Shown: positions 58,150-64,000 of the stretch, in pieces
How positions within the stretch are numbered: the first letter of the stretch is position 1
Layout: every line of letters starts with the position of its first letter
NCBI GenBank assembly: GCA_033439255.1
Contig: CM065881.1
Span: forward strand, 682,001-746,000
Direction: 5' to 3'
DNA: 64,000 nt
Origin: Hericium rajendrae
Lineage: Eukaryota; Basidiomycota; Agaricomycetes; Russulales; Hericiaceae
Position numbers and translations under genes: made by a program
Notes under the pieces: model-generated
Database searches by the model: none
Told to the model about the DNA's origin: nothing
The model's input: only the letters and a program-made list of their open reading frames with translations

Positions 58150-59187
58150 ATGGCTTCGCGCAATGCGCGACGGATTAGACCCCCTCGTCCGATGAAACTG
58201 CTACCTCCTGCGACGGCTTCAAATTCGTTGCTGATGGCACCTCCAATCTCGTTCCTTGAGGCTCCTAGTATACTCGGATTCACACCATCGAGCCATCTAA
58301 TCCAGGACAGCTCTAGCACGGCAAGAGGATGCCTTTCAAGCCTGCGTCAAGCTGATTCTCAAAGAGCTACGGTAGAATATTTATGCGCATGGTATATACT
58401 ATCCCATCCTGACTTCGCTTTCTAGGAGGATGAGACGGTGGCGTATGATGTAGAGATACTTGGGATCCGTAAGGCAATCCAGATGGCCGAGACAGTGCGC
58501 TTTCACGTGAAGGTATTGAATTCCATTCTCTGTCTGACATCGCGACATCAGGAAACACGTTTGCTACAAGAAAAACTACACGCCTGCGAGAGCGACTGGG
58601 CCAACAACCAGGTACTATTTTCCAAGTACGAGAGGATCCTTGACAAAGTAAGTGCCGCGGCGCTGTGGACATAAATACCGTGGCACTGAACAGTATCTGC
58701 AGACTCGAGATGGGATGATTAGAGAGTTGGAATGTCCTATCTGCAAGGGAACAGTCCACCCACTTTTGTACGCTCATTGCTTAGAAACGCAACCTCGAAA
58801 CTTCATCTTTCTGACCTTGTTCAAAGCATACCGGGCTGCGGGCATACTTGCTGTTCCGATTGCATGCGCCGGCATCTCCTGGTTCTGCTCCAGGCTGACC
58901 TTGAGGTCACGGCGGAGTTCGACCCCGATATACCACGGTCCTTGTTGGACCTGTCGGATGACCCCACGCACGTCACACCTGAAGAGATCAGGTCCATCCG
59001 CCAGCATATCACGGGGCGGTATCTTTGCCCTATATGCCGTAAGCGGTTCACGACGGCTCCCTTCGAGTGCTTGGCATTCAAGAGCTTTGTCCAGACAATC
59101 GAAGAGGCAACTGGAATCGATATAGAAATCAGTATGGAGGAGAATCCTAGTTTAGAGGAGTACTTCGAATCGACAAACCTTTGCTAA
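58150..59187 (+). CDS. RING-finger protein (C3HC4), 279 residues
   Basis: Five exons: 58150-58371, 58426-58512, 58552-58647, 58694-58767 and 58827-59187, with matching phases. The first donor is GTAGAA. The start CACCATGG gives MASRNARRIRPPRPMKLLPP. The middle is a helix (HVK..ETRLLQEKLHACESDW..YERILDK). The RING spans about residues 145-235: ELECPICKGTVHPLF gives the first C-x2-C, PGCGHTCCSDCMRRHLL gives C, H, C and C, and RYLCPICRKRFTTAPFE gives the last C-x2-C. About 45 residues separate the pairs, longer than in canonical RINGs but usual for the Agaricomycete coiled-coil-RING proteins I know. The acidic C-terminus is EENPSLEEYFESTNLC. Likely an E3 ubiquitin ligase; substrate unknown. Confidence 0.8.
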
Positions 59188-60545
59188 TATCTTGAATACG
59201 TGCTGCTCGAGGTCCATTTCCTGAGTTCCCTGGTTGTCAGTTGTGCGGTGCTTGAGTGCGATAGTTTATGGTGTCTGGGGTCCGGAGCCGACGCGCTGAG
59301 CTGGTGGACTGGTGAACAAACGAATTGCCGAAGAGGTGGCGGTCGTACTTCTGCACGCTGACTCGTAAGGCAGCGCCAACGCTATTGCCACCGCTGTTCT
59401 GAACGCTGCAATGCAGGGCTGTGCTGAATCTGAAATATAGCTTATGTTCAAATATTTCAGATATATTTGACCTGGATGAATATTGAGACTAAACAACAAA
59501 TGATCGCTGAGTTTTGTTGGGTATTTCGGGCAAGCCATGATTAATCATTTCTAGCGGAAAAGTGGGAGGCTGAAACGTGTCGACCTTGTAAAAACACCGA
59601 CGGGTTTCAGCTGCATCGAAAGGCGGACGAGATTTCGGGTTTGCGGCATTGCTCGGCCAATCGGATGCTGCCCTGAAACTGCTGTTCTCGGAAGGCTTCC
59701 AGCCAAAGCAGTCTGTGTTAAAAACAAGCATTGATGGCCGACTGTCAGCTGAAGCATTTTCTGCCCGAATTAAAACATATCGCGCCCAGATCGCATTGGC
59801 GAAAAGTCGAATAAAGTTTTGCATTGAGGCCAGACATCGGCTCAGCCGAAATCCAGGCATATGTCTTTATCTCGGCCACCTTTCGGTGTGGCTGAAACAA
59901 AGCTGTCTTCCTCGGTTTCGGCCAGCTTCTCGTTCCAGTGATATGGACTCGAGGCAAAATAATTTAGATGAAAACTCGACTTATCTATTTTGATAAATTT
60001 TTGCCAGTGCTCAGCCTAGCCGAGATTCAATTAAAACGTAGTCAAATTGTTGTGATATAGCTTGCAATCAGATAATCAGATATTCGGGCTGAAATATATA
60101 GGCGTATCTGCATTTCAGCCAGACACCAGCTCAGACGAAATTCTTTTATGCCCCAAGTGTCTGTTGTCACCGGCGGTCCTGTCCTTGAACGATCCCATGC
60201 CCCAAGCGAAGTCGTTATTAGGAGCGGTCTGGGTCAGATGCCATACTGTGCAGTACGCCGGCCGATCGAGGTTGGAAGGCGGAGAAAGTGCCTGGCAAGG
60301 CCCCGTGGACGGTGAGATACGGACTGATACGGAGCCACCACTCTCGCATTTGCTTCCGTGTAGTGAAATGAACTGAATGACGCAGAGAGTTGTCGTCAAG
60401 CAAACGCTGGTATTCGTTGCCGGAGACGACGAAACTGTCGTGCGATAGCTCAGCTGTCGTCCGACCCTTGGCCTTAGATTGCGCGCAGTACATCGTAGCA
60501 ATCGAACATCGCACGTTTGCGTGTTTCGGCATTCATCCAAATTTA
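59188..60545. other. Gene-free stretch with scattered GCTGAAA words
   Basis: GCTGAAA/TTTCAGC or GGCTGAAA words recur at least eight times between 59430 and 60120. No gene with splice support. Confidence 0.4.
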
Positions 60546-60782
60546 CAGCCGTTTGCTGAACGATAGGCCCCGCTCCGGAAATTATTCATAGAGACCGTGA
60601 TTACATAAGCGAAGACGTATTCCATCAGCCGGTCCTGCCGCAGCCACAGTCCGCACGAATTGGCGAGCGGCGACAAAATTTCGGGTGGCGTGCCCCTTCG
60701 AGATCTGGACGCCGTCGTGCTCCGCTTCGAAGAACCTATTTGACATAATTTCCGGGGGTGCCTATCGTTCAGCAAACGGCTG
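60546..60782. mobile_element. 237-bp MITE with TA target duplication
   Basis: CAGCCGTTTGCTGAACGATA at 60546 is matched by its exact inverse ending at 60782. The arms continue to pair through TCCGGAAATTAT (about 39 bp overall, one small gap). TA flanks both sides (60544-60545 and 60783-60784). This is the structure of a Tc1/mariner-type (pogo/Fot-like) non-autonomous element. No ORF. Confidence 0.8.
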
Positions 60783-60784
60783 TA

Positions 60785-61861
60785 CCACGCACAAGATCAG
60801 GAAGATGGTCACGGCTAGGCCGGCGACATGTGTAAGCATCACCAGATATGTACCAGAAAGTGGGGCTGAAATAACTCACTGATTGAGAACTGAGGAGTCC
60901 TTCTAACAGCGCCGACGCGAGCATACGCGGCTCCTCGAGGCGCATTCGGGGCGTCAAGTGCTCTAGACTCGAAACGATCCGAAAAAAAAGTACTTTTGAA
61001 AACACCGCGATTTCAGCGCTCAAGCGCTCAATTGAGACCCAATACCACGCAGATAAATATCGTCGAGAGTAGACCGACGATCGCGAATGAATTGCTATGT
61101 TTGAATTCCTAGCAACCATGAAAACTTGACTGGGTGAAGTTGCACCTGATGAAGCTTGAAGCCCAAGACCTTCTGACTACCACAAGCGGTAGACGATCTT
61201 TTCGAAACGCAAGCACTTATAGTCCCTTTCGTTGAGATGGTGTGAGGGCGCTGACCGCCCTCGCGCCTCTCGCCTCTCGCCGGATGGTACAAGTTAACGG
61301 TGGCGACCACCGCAGCCACGGTGCGGGCGTGTCTGGGGCGCGGCGAGAAGACGAAGTCCCACTACACCCAAGCTTCACGTCGACCACGACGCCAACGCGC
61401 AAGCTCGTCATCACCGACGGCGACGGGGCTCGGTTATCGTCGTAATGAAAGAAGGTGGGCGCCAACAAGATTACGTCCCGGTACTTTAGCGCTTTAGCGC
61501 TTCAGCTTCCAAATATCGCAACTTCGATACCTGGCATCAACGACCACCACCGCAACGACCTCCTTCTTCCCGCATCCCATATTCATTAGCGTCGAGCAAG
61601 ACATTCGAGCCCACAATCTCAACAATCATACCCAAACGATAGAGTACATCTAGTTGATTGGCGAACAAGCAACTTGTCTCAGGTGCGTGCCTTCATTGTG
61701 CGCGGGAGTTGCGCCCAGGAACAGCTGATGTCGGCGGCCACAGTTGAAAGCTATCTTTGTCTTTGATTCTCGCAGACATAGTTTGGTAGCGGTTGCATGG
61801 CCGGCTACTAGTTGCTCTGGGTGTCTATTCACAGCCTCTTTCGAAGCGAATCTAAGCCAGA
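60785..61861. promoter_or_regulatory. Upstream region of the 61862 gene
   Basis: Contains a GC-rich block (61240-61440) with open frames on both strands, a duplicated CTTTAGCG at about 61484-61498, and a likely 5'-leader intron from GTGCGT at about 61682 to CACAG at about 61832, ending 30 bases before the ATG. Confidence 0.35.
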
Positions 61862-64000
61862 ATGGAGGACCCAACACCGCTTCCAAGGTCGACTTCCCCA
61901 CCACCTTCCCTTGAATCTAAACCGCATCCTATACCTCGCATCCCAGAGACGCCGATGCGTGCCTCCAGCACCCCGCGTCCAAGCACCCCGCGCGAGCGGT
62001 CACGTCCCCGACTCCCTGCAGGTCCAAGGAATCGTACCCAGCCTCGCCACAAAGACGATTCACACGACTCGGCTGCATCCCCTCCCAGCAGGAGCAATCG
62101 CGCCAGCGCCGAAGGCGTAGCCCCAGAGTCCCCGCCCGGTGGGACACATATGACTCGCTGGTCCTCGACATCATCCTCTCTTTACAGCGCGACCGATAGT
62201 GTAAGCCGCAACGGGAGCACCACTGCACGCTCCAGACCTGTGAGTGAGATGCAGAGCCCGCCTGCATACACGGCGTCCGGTTCAAGTTCGCCCTTGCCTC
62301 CATCATCCTCGCCACATCCATCGGTTCACACACCAGATTATGCCCCAGCATCATCACAGCCGGCGAGCCCATGGGACGATGGGGAAAATAGGATGGTATT
62401 GTCGAGGGCGAGATCATATGGGCAGCTAGCCCTGGTCGCGGAGCAGAGCCAGTTAGACGCGCCTCCTCGTCTACAATCCCAGCAGATATCCACGCCGCCG
62501 CCGACACCACCCGCCTCATCCTCGCTCTCCATAGCTTCGACTTCCCCGCTCCCATCTAGCTCCCCCGCGCCGTCCTTCACCACCACCACCACCGCCACGA
62601 CGACAACAACTGCGCCAAAACCCGTCCCAAAGCAAACGCCACAACCGACTCCGCCACCCGTCTCCTTCGACCCACCCCCACTCCCGAACAGCGCCGAGTA
62701 CAAGCCGCTGACGCTCGACGCTGCCCAATGGACGCTCTCCTCCGCCGAGCTGCAAGGCATCGTCTCCAGCGCGATCCGCGAAAGCGCGCGCGAGCGCTTC
62801 GTGCGCCTCCTGCGCCCCGGCGTCGTCGGCGACCTCGCCGAAATCGACCCCGAGCGCGAGGACAGCGAGGGCCAGGCGCTGCTCGAGCGCGACCTCGCGC
62901 AGGTCGAGCGCACGCGCCGCGCGGCGCTCGCCAAGTGGCGCTTCGAGTACGGCCGCCGCAAGATGGTCCTGCAGTCGCTCTTCGCGCTCGCCGGCACCGA
63001 CGTCGGCGACGGCACCGGCACCGGCACGCTTGCGTCCCTCGGCGGCGGGGGCGGGCTGAACCCCGCGGTGCTGCAGGCGCTGCTGGCCCAGCTCGCGCAG
63101 AGCACGGCCGCGATGGACGCGCTCGCGGCGACGCTTGTGCATGCGGGCGCGCACGCGGCGCAGCTCGCGCAGCTGCGCGACACGCACCGCGCGTCGGCGC
63201 TCGCGGTTGCGCTGCGCAAGCTGAATGCGAGCTATGCGCGGCGTACGCGCGAGCTCGTCGGCGAGCGGGAGAAGCGCGCGACGGTGGAGGGCGAGGTCGA
63301 GGAGGCGTGGCGCATCGCGGAGGAAGTAGCTGCGGAGGTCGATCGGCTGCGGGATGTGGTCGAGGGGCTGGAGGGCCGGCTCCGCGCGCACGAGGACGGG
63401 CGCATTGAGGCGAGTATGCAGACGGAGATCGATGAAGAACTTGAAGAAGTGGAGGTGATAGTGGAGCCGGCGGAGGAGCCGAGCTGCGGAGGTGTGCAAG
63501 GGAAGGGACCTATGGAGGAGGACGAAAGCTGGGAGGAGGCGACCGTGGACGGCCTCAGCCTGATGGAGGATATGACCATGACCAGCGTGAACCGGGCGAA
63601 GGTCATTGACGTGATGGGGATCGCCATCGCAAGTCAGGCTAGGTTGACGACAGTAGATGATGAGGAAGCGGCAGCAGCAGAGAAGGCGTTCGATGAGGCA
63701 ACGGAGGCGGCGAAGGAGGAGGAAACGAGGGAAGAGGAAATGAAGGAGGAGGTAATGAAGGAAGAGGAAGCGAAGGAGGATGTCATGAAGGAAGAGGAAG
63801 CAAAGGAAGAGGAAGCAAGGCAGGAGGAAACGAAAGAATCAGCCGTGGAGGAAGCGGAAGCGGCGAAGGAGGTAGAGGCAGCGGGTCAGAACCATGAGGA
63901 GGAGGAGATGGAGGTAGTTGCGTCGCCCTTAGACAAGGGAAAAGGGAAGGAGAAAGAGCCAGCCTCGGGTGAGGACGATAGAAGACCCTTCAAGGCCGGC
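61862..64000 (+). CDS. Large disordered/coiled-coil protein, 3' end outside window
   Basis: From ATG at 61862 a single frame stays open for 713 codons to the last base, with no stop. The N-terminal 290 residues are Ser/Pro/Thr-rich (start MEDPTPLPRSTSPPPSLES). A helical domain follows: LTLDAAQWTLSSAELQGIVS, SAIRESARERFVRLLRPG, TRRAALAKWRFEYGRRKMVL and QSLFALAGTDVG. A coiled coil comes next (ALRKLNASYARRTRELVGER, EEAWRIAEEVAAEVDRLRD). The last 150 residues are an acidic array of KEEE(A/M)KEE units and a KGKGKEKEP motif. Codons in the helical domain are strongly GC-ending (GCG, CGC, CTC), unlike the upstream genes, as in a conserved, well-expressed gene. Long minus-strand frames here are shadows. 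Function unknown. Confidence 0.75.
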   Translation, partial: MEDPTPLPRSTSPPPSLESKPHPIPRIPETPMRASSTPRPSTPRERSRPRLPAGPRNRTQPRHKDDSHDSAASPPSRSNRASAEGVAPESPPGGTHMTRWSSTSSSLYSATDSVSRNGSTTARSRPVSEMQSPPAYTASGSSSPLPPSSSPHPSVHTPDYAPASSQPASPWDDGENRMVLSRARSYGQLALVAEQSQLDAPPRLQSQQISTPPPTPPASSSLSIASTSPLPSSSPAPSFTTTTTATTTTTAPKPVPKQTPQPTPPPVSFDPPPLPNSAEYKPLTLDAAQWTLSSAELQGIVSSAIRESARERFVRLLRPGVVGDLAEIDPEREDSEGQALLERDLAQVERTRRAALAKWRFEYGRRKMVLQSLFALAGTDVGDGTGTGTLASLGGGGGLNPAVLQALLAQLAQSTAAMDALAATLVHAGAHAAQLAQLRDTHRASALAVALRKLNASYARRTRELVGEREKRATVEGEVEEAWRIAEEVAAEVDRLRDVVEGLEGRLRAHEDGRIEASMQTEIDEELEEVEVIVEPAEEPSCGGVQGKGPMEEDESWEEATVDGLSLMEDMTMTSVNRAKVIDVMGIAIASQARLTTVDDEEAAAAEKAFDEATEAAKEEETREEEMKEEVMKEEEAKEDVMKEEEAKEEEARQEETKESAVEEAEAAKEVEAAGQNHEEEEMEVVASPLDKGKGKEKEPASGEDDRRPFKAG

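Noticed and set aside
62338-63499. Minus-strand frames of 293 and 327 codons
   Set aside because: Antisense shadows of the GC-ending plus-strand gene starting at 61862, which stays open for 713 codons with sensible domain structure.

Overview
The window looks like a transposon-rich, accessory region of a filamentous basidiomycete genome, most likely an Agaricomycete; an order such as Polyporales is only a guess. Genes are split by many short introns (about 40-90 bp, GT..AG, often with a CTNAY-type branch site). Several protein classes are ones I know as multi-copy in Agaricomycetes: a CACTA-type Tnp2 transposase, a TET/JBP-like oxygenase relic, a WD40 protein with a C-terminal membrane segment, a JmjC-like protein, an F-box-like protein and many small lineage-specific proteins. 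No housekeeping gene was recognised. Exon structures were worked out by eye from reading frames and splice signals.

Layout. 1-1172 is the right part of a large non-coding terminal-inverted-repeat (TIR) element (copy A), cut by the window edge. 1950-5955 (minus) is a gene split by a second complete copy (B, 2990-5820). 6.2-12.5 kb holds relics, a small tail-anchored-type gene (10609-11362, minus) and a two-exon gene (11937-12507). 13587-14656 is a five-exon gene. 17.9-18.9 kb holds a small membrane protein gene whose upstream region is duplicated at 36.9-38.0 kb. 19414-21299 is a WD40 gene. 21601-25014 (minus) is a JmjC-like gene broken by a 149-bp MITE. 26-32.1 kb carries four or five lineage-specific genes, including a 577-residue coiled-coil protein ending in a J-domain-like HPD segment. 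About 34.9-36.6 kb is a decayed TET/JBP-like gene. 38425-45249 is a Tnp2 transposase gene interrupted by TIR copy C (39471-42372). 47517-51178 is a large repeat-containing gene, paralogous to the gene split by copy B. 52713-54113 is F-box-like, 55382-56214 an uncharacterised gene, 58150-59187 a RING-finger gene, 60546-60782 a TA-flanked MITE, and 61862-64000 an open, GC-rich gene running off the window.

The main story is nested transposition. Two large TIR elements sit inside transposon-associated genes, a small CACTG-ended MITE sits in the JmjC-like gene, and for Tnp2 and JmjC the host reading frame is restored exactly when the insertion and a short target duplication are removed in silico. 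The TIR elements have an unusual build: AT-rich arms, a TATA box, two conserved hairpins (one a perfect 17-bp stem) and about 1 kb of GC-rich degenerate repeats, with no conserved ORF. A second theme is clusters of an ATGCAAC-type motif upstream of several unrelated lineage-specific genes.
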